Assembly (NCBI GenBank): GCA_049515135.1
Contig: JBEKUJ010000012.1
Coordinates: forward strand, 60,897-124,896
DNA length: 64,000 nt
From: Fen-1364 sp049515135
GTDB taxonomy: Bacteria; Spirochaetota; Spirochaetia; SZUA-6; Fen-1364
Direction: 5' to 3'
Within the stretch, counting starts at the first letter, position 1, and each line of letters begins with the position of its first letter. The notes under the pieces were generated by a model that saw only the letters and a program-made list of their open reading frames with translations, was not told the DNA's origin and did not search any database. Below, piece after piece: positions 25,206-33,920 of this stretch. The position numbers and the translations under genes are program-made.

Positions 25206-27374
25206 CTATGATGCCGTCTCGACGTCCCCCTTGGGAAGGGCCGCCGGGGCGACCACCGCTGCCGGCAGGGACTCCTCTGCCACTGATGCTATCTCCTGGA
25301 TACGGAACTGAGCCGTCAGCTTCAACAGCTCCTGCGCCATGTCTGCCAGCATCTCGGTGGCCTGCGACATCTGCTGCGCCGCTGCCGCGGCGCTCTGCGC
25401 CACCTCGTTGACATTCTCCACGGCCTGGGAGACCTGGCGCGCGTTGCTTGTCTGCTCCGCGGTGGCTTCGGATATGTTCTGGCTCATCTGGCGGACGCTG
25501 TCCAGGGCGCCCTCCATTTCCTTGGCAGCGCCCACCTGCTGCGCCATTGAATCCGTCAGCCCGCTGATCATCTCCCTGACCTTCTGCGATGCCGCCCGGA
25601 TCAACTCCATGGCGGCCTGCGATCTCCTGGCTTTCTCCACGCCTTTTGCCACGTCTTTCACGCTTTCGCGGATGAGGCCTTCGATTTCCTTGGTCGATGA
25701 AGAGCTGCGGTCAGCCAGCTTGCTGACCTCTTCGGCCACCACAGCGAACCCCCGCCCATGCTCCCCGGCCCGCGCCGCCTCGATGGATGCATTCAGGGCA
25801 AGCAGGTTCGTCTGGTCCGCGATGTCGCTGATCACGTTCACGATCCCGCTGATCTTCTCCGAGCTGCCGGCAATCAGGTTGATACCGTCCACCACCTCCG
25901 ACACGGCATTTGCCCCCTCCTGGGCGTTGTCCACGGACCTGCTTGCGAGGTCAGCAATCTCGGTGAGGTTCTTCGATACAACTTCGATGGAGCTGTGCAC
26001 CTGCGCCATGGAGGCTGAGCCGCGTTCCACCGCTCCGGCCTGGTGTTTTGCATGCTCGGCCACCTGATCCACCGATGCGGAAAGCTCCTCCACCGATGCG
26101 CTGGTCTCCTCCAGCGTGGATGCCTGGCTCTGCGCGCCCTCCGACAGCTTCTGCGCGCTGGAGTAGATCTGGCCGCTTGATTCCGAGACGGCGGCGGCAT
26201 TCTTCTGGACAGTGGAGATGGCGTTCTTCAGCGTGACGGTCATGCCGTTCAAGGCGGCGGCCAGAGATCCGACCTCGTCCTTCTGGGATATGTCCAGGGT
26301 CGCGGTGAAGTCCCCGCCCGCCACGGTCTGGGCGAAGGCGACGGCCTTGGACAGGGGACGGGTGATGGCCCGCGTGATGCTGAGGGCAACGGCGATGCCC
26401 AGGAGCACTGCCGCGGCAAGGCCGACGAACAGCATTATGTCGGCCGCCCAGATCCGGGAGACCGCAACGCCCACGATGGTGCTGGCGTCTTTCATTCCTT
26501 CCTGGGAGGTCTGCGTTGCCGCATCCAGCACTGCCTGCGTGGCCGCATTGCTGGTTGTGATGACCGTGGCCATCTTCTGCATTCCGGCAAGGACGTCCTT
26601 GCAGGCATTGGCGAAGTCCTGCGACGAGTTGGTCAGCTGCTGGAGGGTCGACTGGTCCTCGGGATCAGCGATCTGGGTGAGCGCGGAGAGCTTGTCCGGG
26701 AAGGAGGAGAACCCATCGATGCCGTCCGAGAGCACTGCGGGATCGTCGACCGCCGCAGCCCTGTTTGCAGCCAACGCCAACGCGTTCACCATTGAAAACA
26801 GCTCGTACATACCGTTGATCCTGGCGACCAGTCGCGATGTCGCGCCGAATCCTGCCTGCCTTCGCAGAGCTCCGGCAAGGTTTCTGTTCTGATCCGCGAG
26901 ATACGCGGACCCGATCTTCATGAAGGATTGTGCCGCCACATCCACTGCCCCCCGGGCGCTGAGGATGGCCCTTTGCGTCAGGTTCGCCTCACCGAAAGCA
27001 TCGTTGAGCTCCTTGAGCTTGTCGCGCGCAGCAGCCGAGTTCTGTCTGAGCACGATCAGACGCGGATATTTTGCCGAGAGGGACTCCGCGTCCGCGATCG
27101 ACTTGCCCATGTCGCCGAGGTACGTGTTTGCTTGATCGAAGTAGCTCTGCTGCAGGGTGAGGGAAAAGGCCTGCGTGTTTGCGCTGGTCAGCTCCGCGGA
27201 CCGCGCTATTGAGCTGGCAATTGCCAGCTGCGGCACCGTCTCCCTGTCCAGCCGGCCGGTATCTCCCTGGACGCCCATCATGTTCACGTAAGCCAGCCCG
27301 CCAAGGGCAAGCATGATGGCGATGACAACGCCAAACCCCACCCCGATTTTTGCAGCCATTTTCATGTTCTTCAT
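25206..27374 (-). CDS. Methyl-accepting chemotaxis protein
   Basis: 722 residues. TM1 at about 10-30, a long helical periplasmic domain (about 31-310), TM2 at about 312-335, HAMP (TRAITRPLSKAVAFA), then the signalling domain with the conserved hairpin tip region (VISDIADQTNLLALNASIEAARAGEHGRGFAVVA) and a C-terminal tail without an NWETF-type pentapeptide. The ATG at 27374 has AAGGAGG 5 nt upstream. It relays a periplasmic signal to CheW/CheA, not present here. Followed after 4 nt by the SigZ-like gene. Confidence 0.95.
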   Translation of the reverse strand: MKNMKMAAKIGVGFGVVIAIMLALGGLAYVNMMGVQGDTGRLDRETVPQLAIASSIARSAELTSANTQAFSLTLQQSYFDQANTYLGDMGKSIADAESLSAKYPRLIVLRQNSAAARDKLKELNDAFGEANLTQRAILSARGAVDVAAQSFMKIGSAYLADQNRNLAGALRRQAGFGATSRLVARINGMYELFSMVNALALAANRAAAVDDPAVLSDGIDGFSSFPDKLSALTQIADPEDQSTLQQLTNSSQDFANACKDVLAGMQKMATVITTSNAATQAVLDAATQTSQEGMKDASTIVGVAVSRIWAADIMLFVGLAAAVLLGIAVALSITRAITRPLSKAVAFAQTVAGGDFTATLDISQKDEVGSLAAALNGMTVTLKNAISTVQKNAAAVSESSGQIYSSAQKLSEGAQSQASTLEETSASVEELSASVDQVAEHAKHQAGAVERGSASMAQVHSSIEVVSKNLTEIADLASRSVDNAQEGANAVSEVVDGINLIAGSSEKISGIVNVISDIADQTNLLALNASIEAARAGEHGRGFAVVAEEVSKLADRSSSSTKEIEGLIRESVKDVAKGVEKARRSQAAMELIRAASQKVREMISGLTDSMAQQVGAAKEMEGALDSVRQMSQNISEATAEQTSNARQVSQAVENVNEVAQSAAAAAQQMSQATEMLADMAQELLKLTAQFRIQEIASVAEESLPAAVVAPAALPKGDVETAS

Positions 27375-27433
27375 GGATGCCTCCTTGACGTTGTTCACTT
27401 TTCGGCGATGGACGGGGATATTATGAACCCCCG

Positions 27434-27439
27434 ATTATA
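27434..27439 (-). promoter_or_regulatory. Candidate -10 element for the chemoreceptor operon
   Basis: A perfect TATAAT on the minus strand, 60 nt upstream of the chemoreceptor ATG. No good -35 is present at 16-18 nt (AAGACT at 17); a TTGACT lies too close at 12 nt. Weak evidence, recorded as a likely transcription start region. Confidence 0.35.
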
Positions 27440-27567
27440 CTACGACCGGCAAGTCAAGTCTTTGTATGATACGGCTTTTTTGTGCACAAATCCGCCTCAA
27501 AAACAACTCCAAAGCGGGTGATAACGGAAAAATGCCGAATCCAATCCTTCGTGGTATCTTGTTCACG

Positions 27568-28041
27568 ATGGGCCGGACAGTGTGCCTGCGCTGCGGACAA
27601 GTTCTGAGCGCCGAATACGGTCTACACCTCGTGAAGCTCTGCGGGGAGTGCCTGAATGGCCTCCTGTCCTCGCGAGACGAGGGTCTTGCCGCTTTCCTGG
27701 ACTCACTTGGCCGACCCGCAGCTCTTGTGGCCCGCGACCACACGGTCCTCTTCTCCAATGGCCCTTTGCGGAAGATGCTGGAGAAGTTCGACCACGATAT
27801 TGTGGGCCTCAGGATCGGAGAAGCCCTGGAATGCAGCTATTCCGGAACCCAGGGCCGCTGCGGGGAGAATGAAGTGTGCCTCCACTGCGGGCTGCGCCGT
27901 CTTGTCGATCTGGCCCGGATCTCCGGGGAGAAGATAGGCGAGTTCCCCATGACAATCCGCAGAAAGTCCGGCGAAAGCCAGGTCTTCAAGGTCGCGACGG
28001 AGAAAGCAGGTGACACGGTCCTTCTGATGATCGGGACCTAG
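27568..28041 (+). CDS. Zinc-ribbon plus Cys-cluster PAS protein (copy 1)
   Basis: 157 residues. The N-terminus is CLRCGQ...LCGECL, a four-Cys zinc-ribbon-like knuckle. A PAS-like domain follows (RPAALVARDHTVLFSNGPLRKML), containing a second Cys set: C in ALECSYSG, GRCG, EVCLHC. PAS domains with this spaced Cys motif are common in anaerobe signalling proteins; Fe-S or metal binding is plausible. There is no output domain, so it may be a stand-alone redox sensor or adaptor. The start at 27568 was set by alignment to its paralogue at 39444; an upstream ATG at 27532 is possible. Divergent from the chemoreceptor. Confidence 0.72.
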   Translation: MGRTVCLRCGQVLSAEYGLHLVKLCGECLNGLLSSRDEGLAAFLDSLGRPAALVARDHTVLFSNGPLRKMLEKFDHDIVGLRIGEALECSYSGTQGRCGENEVCLHCGLRRLVDLARISGEKIGEFPMTIRRKSGESQVFKVATEKAGDTVLLMIGT

Positions 28042-28114
28042 AAGCTTGTAGGGCGATGACATGGTTGACGCGGATGGACGCGTCTACCGGAGATCGCGCT
28101 TCGCGCGATGCTGG

Positions 28115-29149
28115 CTAGTTCCGCCGCCCTGCCCCGCACGATTCACGAACCACCAGCTCGGTCGGCAGAGTGACATGCGCCGGTTCAGGGCGCGCTCCCA
28201 TGACGAGCTTGACCAGCATCTCACCGGCAATGCGGCCGAAATCCTGGGCTGGGACGCGGACTGTGGTGAGAGCAGGGTTCATGAAGCTCGCGGCGGGAAT
28301 GTCATCGATGCTCACCAGTGCAATATCCTGGGGCACCCTGATGCCCCGCGCCTTGAGCGCGGCAAGGATTCCGATGGCAACCGTGTCGTTCCCCGCGAAG
28401 ACCGCAGTCGGCGCCCTGACGCGCTCCAGCAGGTCCGAGGCCGCCGCGTACCCGCTCTGGTGGCTGAAATCAGCCCAGCGCACCAGGGAGTCATCGACCT
28501 CCAATCCCGCCTCTTCCAGCGCTTCACGGTAGCCTTCACACCGCGCGGCCACGCTGAGAAACCTCGGCGGCCCGTAGTTGATGCACGCGACGCGCTTGTG
28601 TCCCTGCTCCAGGAGGTGCCGGACGGCGGTCTTTGCCGCTGCCTTGTTGTCGATGCCGACGCCGCATGCGCGCGGGTGGTTTGCCCTGGGGTCTGAGATG
28701 ACGGGGAACCCGGAGTCCAGGAGGGCGTTGATCTGAAGGTCGTCCTCACGCGGGTTGACGATGAACAAGCCGTCGATTTCGTTCGCTGCCACGAGGTCCA
28801 CATAGGCGTCCGGCCGATCCGGACTTCCCGCAGCGTGTACGAGAAGGTTGAAGTGATATTGATGGCACACTTCGTTGAAGCTGAAGAGGAACTGGGGGAC
28901 GAAAGCGTCCACCCGGATGTGCTCCGCGGAGGGCAGAACAAAGCCAAGTGTGTGGCTCTTCCCGCTTCCCAGGCGCCGCCCTGCGGCGTTCCTCACGTAC
29001 CCCAGCTCCTCGACTGCGAGCATGACGCGTTTGCGCGTCTCATCGGTGATCGCCGTCCGCATCCTGTCGTTCAGGATGAATGAGACAGTAGTGAGAGAAA
29101 CACCGGCCCTGGCGGCAACATCCTTCATCGTGGCTTTTCTGTGCGACAA
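28115..29149 (-). CDS. LacI-family transcriptional regulator
   Basis: 344 residues. The HTH is at the N-terminus (TMKDVAARAGVSLTTVSFILND) with hinge helix RNAAGRRLGSGKS, then a periplasmic-binding-protein-like sugar domain (GFVLPS, DGLFIV, VFAGNDTVAIGIL, VSIDDIPAASFMNPALTTV). The start is taken as TTG at 29149 because GGGAGG lies about 9 nt upstream; the ATG at 29128 lacks a ribosome site. Divergent from the sugar ABC operon, whose promoter has a palindrome nearby, so it very likely represses that operon and perhaps itself. Confidence 0.93.
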   Translation of the reverse strand: MSHRKATMKDVAARAGVSLTTVSFILNDRMRTAITDETRKRVMLAVEELGYVRNAAGRRLGSGKSHTLGFVLPSAEHIRVDAFVPQFLFSFNEVCHQYHFNLLVHAAGSPDRPDAYVDLVAANEIDGLFIVNPREDDLQINALLDSGFPVISDPRANHPRACGVGIDNKAAAKTAVRHLLEQGHKRVACINYGPPRFLSVAARCEGYREALEEAGLEVDDSLVRWADFSHQSGYAAASDLLERVRAPTAVFAGNDTVAIGILAALKARGIRVPQDIALVSIDDIPAASFMNPALTTVRVPAQDFGRIAGEMLVKLVMGARPEPAHVTLPTELVVRESCGAGRRN

Positions 29150-29200
29150 CTCTGACTTCCTCCCGTGGGGTGACCAGCAATTGTATGCTGAAAAAAAAGC

Positions 29201-29230
29201 TTGACAAACTCCGTGACTCCAATTTAAGAT
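29201..29230 (+). promoter_or_regulatory. Sigma-70-type promoter of the sugar ABC operon
   Basis: TTGACA at 29201-29206 and TAAGAT at 29225-29230, spacing 18. Transcription would begin about 29237, just before the palindromic operator. The -35 is perfect, the -10 matches 4 of 6. Confidence 0.65.
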
Positions 29231-29243
29231 GAACCTAACATAA

Positions 29244-29268
29244 TAAAACGATTTAGTAAATCGTTTTA
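29244..29268 (+). promoter_or_regulatory. LacI-family operator palindrome
   Basis: 25-nt perfect inverted repeat, arms of 12 (TAAAACGATTTA) around a single central G at 29256. It lies immediately after the predicted transcription start and abuts the AAGGAG of the first permease gene. The odd-length symmetry and position are typical of LacI/GalR-family operators; the divergent regulator at 29149 is the presumed ligand. Confidence 0.8.
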
Positions 29269-29284
29269 AGGAGCTGTTTCAAAG

Positions 29285-30178
29285 GTGACCAGAACAGCAC
29301 AAGGCAACGTCGCAAGAATCCGTGACACAGGTCTGGCACTTTTCTTCATCCTGCCGAGCCTTTTCGGTTTTCTGGTCTTTTTTGCTGCCCCCGCTATCCG
29401 CGGCCTTTTAATCAGTTTCACAGACTGGAACCTGCTGACCGCCTCAAAGCCGGTGGGCGTTGCCAATTACGCGGAGCTGCTCAGAGACCCGGACTTCTGG
29501 AACGCCCTCAAGGTGACAGTCTTCTACGTACTGTGGAATATCCCCCTCCAGACAGCGCTTGCGGTGATCATTGCGCTCGTCATGCAGGCAGCTTCCAGGT
29601 CACATCTTCTCCGAGGGGTCGTCCTCCTTCCCTGGCTCATGCCAAACGTGGTTGTGGCGCTTCTCTGGATGTGGATCATGGACCCCACGGTGGGGCTCAT
29701 CAACGTGGGGGTGAAGGCCCTTGGCGGCCCCCTGATCCCGTTCCTCTCCTCCCCGGAGCTCGCCATAGCGTCGATTGCCGGTATCAATATCTGGCGATAC
29801 CTGGGCTACACGGCCCTCCTGGTCTTCGCGGGACTGCAGACGATATCCAGCGAGGTCTACGAAGCAGCGCGCATCGACGGATCGAATGACAGCCAGACGT
29901 TCTGGCGCATCACTCTGCCGCTCCTGAGGCCCGTGCTGGCGTTCGTGGTGGTTACGTCGGTGATCGGATCGTTTCAGATCTTCGACACCGTGGCTGTCAC
30001 AACAAAGGGCGGTCCCATCAACGCGACAAAGGTCTTCAATTTCATGATCTACCAGCAGGCGTTTGAGCGCTTCCGAATGGGCTACTCCACTGCCGTGTCC
30101 ATGGCGCTCTTCGTGATTCTGGTGGGCGTCGGCCTCATCCAGATGAAGCTGCTGAGGGCCGGTGAGGCGGAATCATGA
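29285..30178 (+). CDS. Sugar ABC transporter permease, MalF-like
   Basis: 297-residue inner-membrane subunit with six TM helices. The EAA loop (YEAARIDGSNDSQTFWRITLPLLRPVLAF, about 200-228) docks to the shared ATPase. The start is GTG at 29285, with AAGGAG 11 nt upstream at 29268-29273. First gene of the LacI-controlled operon; overlaps the next permease by 4 nt. No ATPase gene is in the operon, so a MsmK/UgpC-type shared ATPase encoded elsewhere is implied. Confidence 0.93.
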   Translation: MTRTAQGNVARIRDTGLALFFILPSLFGFLVFFAAPAIRGLLISFTDWNLLTASKPVGVANYAELLRDPDFWNALKVTVFYVLWNIPLQTALAVIIALVMQAASRSHLLRGVVLLPWLMPNVVVALLWMWIMDPTVGLINVGVKALGGPLIPFLSSPELAIASIAGINIWRYLGYTALLVFAGLQTISSEVYEAARIDGSNDSQTFWRITLPLLRPVLAFVVVTSVIGSFQIFDTVAVTTKGGPINATKVFNFMIYQQAFERFRMGYSTAVSMALFVILVGVGLIQMKLLRAGEAES

Positions 30179-31053
30179 AGCTGTCGGTGGCTGCCCGATT
30201 CCTGTTCTGGGCTGCGGTCGTGGTGATCGTCCTGGTGACGCTCTTCCCCTTCTACTGGTCCGCGCGAACGGCCTTCACATTCCCGCGCGCCGTGTACGCT
30301 CACCCCACCAGCTTTCTCCCGCCGCAGCTGACCCTCGGCAACTTCCAGCGCGTCCTGGGCCTGGTGGACGCTGCCACCGCCGTGAAGCTGGGCGGTTCGG
30401 GACAACGGATCAACTTCTTCATCTTCCTGCGCAACTCCATCGTCGTCTCCACGCTCATCACCGTGGGCCAGATCTTCTTCAGCGCCGCGGCCGCCTACGC
30501 GTTCGCCCGACTGCGCTTTCCGCTTCGGCGGCAGATCTTCGGGATATATCTCTCCGCCCTCATGGTGCCGGGGATCGTGTTGCTCATTCCGAACTTCATC
30601 CTGATCAAGTCCATGGGGTGGCTGGACACCTACCAGGGGATCGCGGCGCCGGCCTTCTTCATGTCTCCCTTCGCCGTCTTCTTTCTGCGGCAGTTCTTCC
30701 TTGGCATGAACAAGGAGCTGGAGGAGGCCGCGCTTGTGGAAGGAGCCGGGAGGGTGCGCATCTTCTTCCAGATAGCAATCCCGCTGAGCATGACCGCCAT
30801 CACGACGCTTGCCATCATCACCTTCATCTACTCGTGGAACGACTACTTGTGGCCGCTTCTCATCGGCAAGAACGAAAACGTGCGCATGCTCACGGTGGCC
30901 TTGGGGGTCTTCCGGCAGCAAGGGGCGCAGAACGCGCCGGACTGGGCCGGCCTCATGGCCGGCACCACCCTGGCTATTGTGCCCGTACTGGTTCTGTTTC
31001 TCGCGTTCGGGAAACGCGTAATCAATTCCATCGGGTTCACGGGATTCAGGTGA
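30175..31053 (+). CDS. Sugar ABC transporter permease, MalG-like
   Basis: 292-residue partner permease with six TM helices. The EAA motif is EEAALVEGAGRVRIFFQIAIPLS (about 182-204), and the C-terminus is GFTGFR. The ATG overlaps the stop of the MalF-like gene (ATGA), so equimolar synthesis is expected. A longer than usual first periplasmic loop (QRVLGLVDAATAVKLGG) is present. Confidence 0.93.
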   Translation: MKLSVAARFLFWAAVVVIVLVTLFPFYWSARTAFTFPRAVYAHPTSFLPPQLTLGNFQRVLGLVDAATAVKLGGSGQRINFFIFLRNSIVVSTLITVGQIFFSAAAAYAFARLRFPLRRQIFGIYLSALMVPGIVLLIPNFILIKSMGWLDTYQGIAAPAFFMSPFAVFFLRQFFLGMNKELEEAALVEGAGRVRIFFQIAIPLSMTAITTLAIITFIYSWNDYLWPLLIGKNENVRMLTVALGVFRQQGAQNAPDWAGLMAGTTLAIVPVLVLFLAFGKRVINSIGFTGFR

Positions 31054-31060
31054 CCAGGGA

Positions 31061-31083
31061 CCGGCCCCTCAGGGAAGGGCCGG
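31061..31083 (+). repeat. Stem-loop between permease and binding-protein genes
   Basis: CCGGCCC (31061-31067) pairs with GGGCCGG (31077-31083), 9-nt loop, no T-run. Probably an mRNA-processing or stabilising structure that permits different expression of the binding protein; it is not a complete terminator. Confidence 0.55.
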
Positions 31084-31120
31084 CCTTCACATCATCGCCA
31101 GCGACAGGAGGAGGTAAACC

Positions 31121-32455
31121 ATGTCGAGAATGAGGCGGTTTTTCATTGTGTGTGTCGCGGCTCTGCTTGCCTGCGGCACGGTTCTCTGGGCGGACCAGGT
31201 GACGATCCGCTACACGCTGTGGGACGCCAACCAGCTGCCAGCCTACCAGAAGGTGGCGGACAACTTCATGGCGAAGAACCCCGGCATCAGGGTCGAGATC
31301 ACCCAGATGGGGTGGGGGGACTACTGGAGCGACCTGCAGACCTCAATGGTCGCGGGAACCGCAGCGGATGTTTTCACCGACCACCTTGCCAAGTATCCAG
31401 AGTTCGCGTCCAAAGGTCAGCTCCTGGACATCGAGCCCATGGTCAAAGCGGACAAGGCCCCCACGAACATCTACCTCACCGGCCTTGCGGATTTGTGGAC
31501 ACGGGACGGCAAGCGCTTCGGCCTTCCCAAGGACTGGGACACCATCGCCGTGGTGTACAACAAGGACATGGCTGCCAAGGCGGGCATCACGGACGCGGAA
31601 ATGAACTCCATGACCTGGAACCCGGCCAACGGCGGGACGTTTGAGACGGTTTTGAAGAAGTTTGCCCAGGACAAGAACGGCAACAACGGCCTCTCAACGA
31701 GCTTCGATCCGAAGAACGTCGTGCGCTGGGGAACATCCATGGACTACTCGAACTTCGGCGCCTATGGTCAGCAGTACTGGAGCTCCTTTGCCGCCAGCAC
31801 GGGATGGAAGTTCACCGACGGCATGTATGCCAAGAAGTACTACTACGACGATCCGCGGTTCATCCAGACCATGCAGTACTTCGCTGACCTCTCGCGCAAG
31901 AAGGGGCTCATTGCGCCGTATGAGGCCCTCTCCGCGCAGAACGTCGGCTCGACCGTGCTGTTTACCTCCCAGAAGATCGGCATGATTCTTGACGGCTCGT
32001 GGATGATCGGATTCTACGGCGGCAACACGGAGTTCAAAGTCGGCTTTGCTCGGCTTCCCATCGGCCCGGTGGGCCGCCGCAGCATGTTCAACGGACTTGC
32101 GGATTCCATCTATATAAAGAGCCAGCATCCCAAGGAAGCGTGGCAGTGGGTGAAGTACCTGGGCTCAGCGGAAGCGCAGAATGTCGTTGGAAGCTATGGA
32201 GCGGTATTCCCTGCGATTGAAAGCGGAGTGCAGGCGGCGAACAAGGCTTACAAGGAGAAGGGCCTCGACGTCACTGCGTTCACTGCGCAGGCCCTTGAGA
32301 AGAACGGGACGTTCCTGTTCCCCATCACAGACAACGCTTCGGAGATCAACAGCATCATGCAGCAGACCTTTGACAGCATCTTCCTGGGCCAGGCCACCGC
32401 GGCTGATGCCCTCAAGGCGGCCAACGCAAAGGTCAATGCGACATTCATGAAATAG
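31121..32455 (+). CDS. Sugar ABC transporter substrate-binding protein
   Basis: 444-residue periplasmic binding protein of the extracellular solute-binding family 1. An N-terminal signal is clear; LLAC near residue 18 could be a lipobox, but a standard A|DQ cleavage at about 25 is equally possible. Then TIRYTLWDANQLPAYQKVADNF, VSGT-type VAGTAADVF, LPKDWDTIAVVYN and GSWMIGFY are typical. AGGAGGAGG lies just before the ATG. Placed last of the three transporter genes, between two stem-loops. Confidence 0.94.
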   Translation: MSRMRRFFIVCVAALLACGTVLWADQVTIRYTLWDANQLPAYQKVADNFMAKNPGIRVEITQMGWGDYWSDLQTSMVAGTAADVFTDHLAKYPEFASKGQLLDIEPMVKADKAPTNIYLTGLADLWTRDGKRFGLPKDWDTIAVVYNKDMAAKAGITDAEMNSMTWNPANGGTFETVLKKFAQDKNGNNGLSTSFDPKNVVRWGTSMDYSNFGAYGQQYWSSFAASTGWKFTDGMYAKKYYYDDPRFIQTMQYFADLSRKKGLIAPYEALSAQNVGSTVLFTSQKIGMILDGSWMIGFYGGNTEFKVGFARLPIGPVGRRSMFNGLADSIYIKSQHPKEAWQWVKYLGSAEAQNVVGSYGAVFPAIESGVQAANKAYKEKGLDVTAFTAQALEKNGTFLFPITDNASEINSIMQQTFDSIFLGQATAADALKAANAKVNATFMK

Positions 32456-32465
32456 CATCGTACAG

Positions 32466-32492
32466 CGGCCCGGTGGAAGATCCGCCGGGCCG
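32466..32492 (+). repeat. Stem-loop between binding-protein and GH4 genes
   Basis: CGGCCCGG (32466-32473) pairs with CCGGGCCG (32485-32492), no T-run. With the stem-loop at 31061 it brackets the binding-protein message; probable RNA stability element. Confidence 0.5.
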
Positions 32493-32514
32493 TCGAAAGG
32501 AGCCGGCAGAGGTC

Positions 32515-33840
32515 ATGAAGAAGATCGCATTCATCGGCGCGGGCAGCTTCGAGTTCACCAGGAAACTCATCCGGGACATCCTTACGTTCCCTGCTCTCAG
32601 GGACTGTCATATCGCCCTCATGGATATCGATCCGGAGCGATTGGGCGCATCGCGTCGCGCCGCCCAGCGGATCATCGAAGCCGGGAAGTATCCCGCGCGC
32701 GTTACCGCAACACTGGACCGGCGCGAAGCGCTCGCGGGAGCTGATGGCGTTCTGATCACGATCCTTGTCGGGGGGGTGGATGTTTGGCGGTACGATGTCG
32801 AAGTCCCCAAGAAGTACGGGGTGGACATCAACGTGGGGGACACCCGCGGTCCATCGGGCATTTTCCGCGCCCTCAGGACCATCCCTGTCATGCTCGATAT
32901 CCTCCGAGACATTGAGCAGGTGTGCCCCGGGGCCGTTGTTCTGAACTACACCAACCCCATGGCCATGCTCTGTCGGGCAATGCAGGAGAAAACGGCAACC
33001 AGCGTGACAGGTCTGTGCCACAGCGTCCAGGGCACGGCGGAGATGCTGGCCCGGTGGATCGGCGCTCCCAGGGAGGAGGTGAGCTACCTGTGCGCCGGCA
33101 TAAACCACCAGGCGTGGTACCTGCAGTATCGCTGGAACGGGGAGGACGCCTACCCGAGGATCCGCGCCGCCATACGCGACAGACCGGAGATCTACAACGA
33201 GGAACAGGTGCGAAACGAGATGTTCCTCCACCTGGACTACTATGTCACCGAGTCATCCGGCCATAACTCGGAATATGTGGCCTGGTTTCGAAAAAGGCCG
33301 GAGTTGATTGAAAAGTATTGCACCCACAGCACAGGGTGGAACCCCGGAGCGCACGCATACATACTCAACGAGTATCGAAAGCGCGACGGACAGTGGAGAC
33401 GGGACATAGAGAGCTGGCTGGCCGAGCCGAACGTGGACCTGAAGCGCGGCTCTGAGTATGCCGCGTCGATCTTCAATGCGGTCTTCGGAGACAACGCCCT
33501 GTTCGAGTTCAATGGCAACGTCCGAAACTCGGGCCTCATCCCAAACCTTCCCCCGGGGTGCTGCGTCGAGGTGCCCGTTCTGGCAACCCGGCGCGGTCTG
33601 GATCCCATAAGCGTGGGGCCGCTCCCCGACCACCTTGCAATCATCAACGACGTGAACGCGCGGATCGAAGAGCTGGCTGTCAGGGCTGCGTCCGATGGTG
33701 ATCCCCGCAAGGTCTTCCATGCAATCTGCATGGATCCGCTCACCTCGGCTGTCCTGAGCCTTGAAGAGATACAGTCCATGACGGCGGAGCTTTTCGAGCG
33801 CAACCGCCAATGGCTGCCTCAGTTCAGCCATGTGACTTGA
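32515..33840 (+). CDS. Family 4 glycoside hydrolase, alpha-galactosidase/alpha-glucosidase-like
   Basis: 441 residues. GH4 enzymes use NAD+ and Mn2+ and a redox-elimination mechanism in the cytosol. Seen: Rossmann start KKIAFIGAGSFEFTRKLIRDI, LMDIDPERL, NYTNPMAM, the metal/catalytic motif CHSVQGT (Cys-His-Ser, as in MelA/AglA groups rather than the 6-phospho groups) and GINHQAWY. The ATG at 32515 matches the family N-terminus; an upstream in-frame codon would add 14 residues. It lies after the ABC transporter, so the imported sugar is probably an unphosphorylated alpha-glycoside, e.g. an alpha-galactoside, though the exact specificity is inference. Confidence 0.9.
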   Translation: MKKIAFIGAGSFEFTRKLIRDILTFPALRDCHIALMDIDPERLGASRRAAQRIIEAGKYPARVTATLDRREALAGADGVLITILVGGVDVWRYDVEVPKKYGVDINVGDTRGPSGIFRALRTIPVMLDILRDIEQVCPGAVVLNYTNPMAMLCRAMQEKTATSVTGLCHSVQGTAEMLARWIGAPREEVSYLCAGINHQAWYLQYRWNGEDAYPRIRAAIRDRPEIYNEEQVRNEMFLHLDYYVTESSGHNSEYVAWFRKRPELIEKYCTHSTGWNPGAHAYILNEYRKRDGQWRRDIESWLAEPNVDLKRGSEYAASIFNAVFGDNALFEFNGNVRNSGLIPNLPPGCCVEVPVLATRRGLDPISVGPLPDHLAIINDVNARIEELAVRAASDGDPRKVFHAICMDPLTSAVLSLEEIQSMTAELFERNRQWLPQFSHVT

Positions 33841-33874
33841 CAAGAAAACTACAGGAAATCTGGCCCCGGAATAG

Positions 33875-33901
33875 TTGACCTTCCCGGGGAAAAAGTATTA
33901 T
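33875..33901 (+). promoter_or_regulatory. Candidate promoter of the M-box operon
   Basis: TTGACC at 33875-33880 and TATTAT at 33896-33901, spacing 15 (short). It would start RNA shortly before the M-box, as needed. Moderate to weak. Confidence 0.4.
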
Positions 33902-33920
33902 CTCGTTCCCAATACAACGG

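Noticed and set aside
28092..28112. Perfect hairpin ATCGCGC-TTC-GCGCGAT after the Cys-PAS gene as a terminator
   Set aside because: No T-run on either side; left out as a terminator, though it may protect the 3' end.
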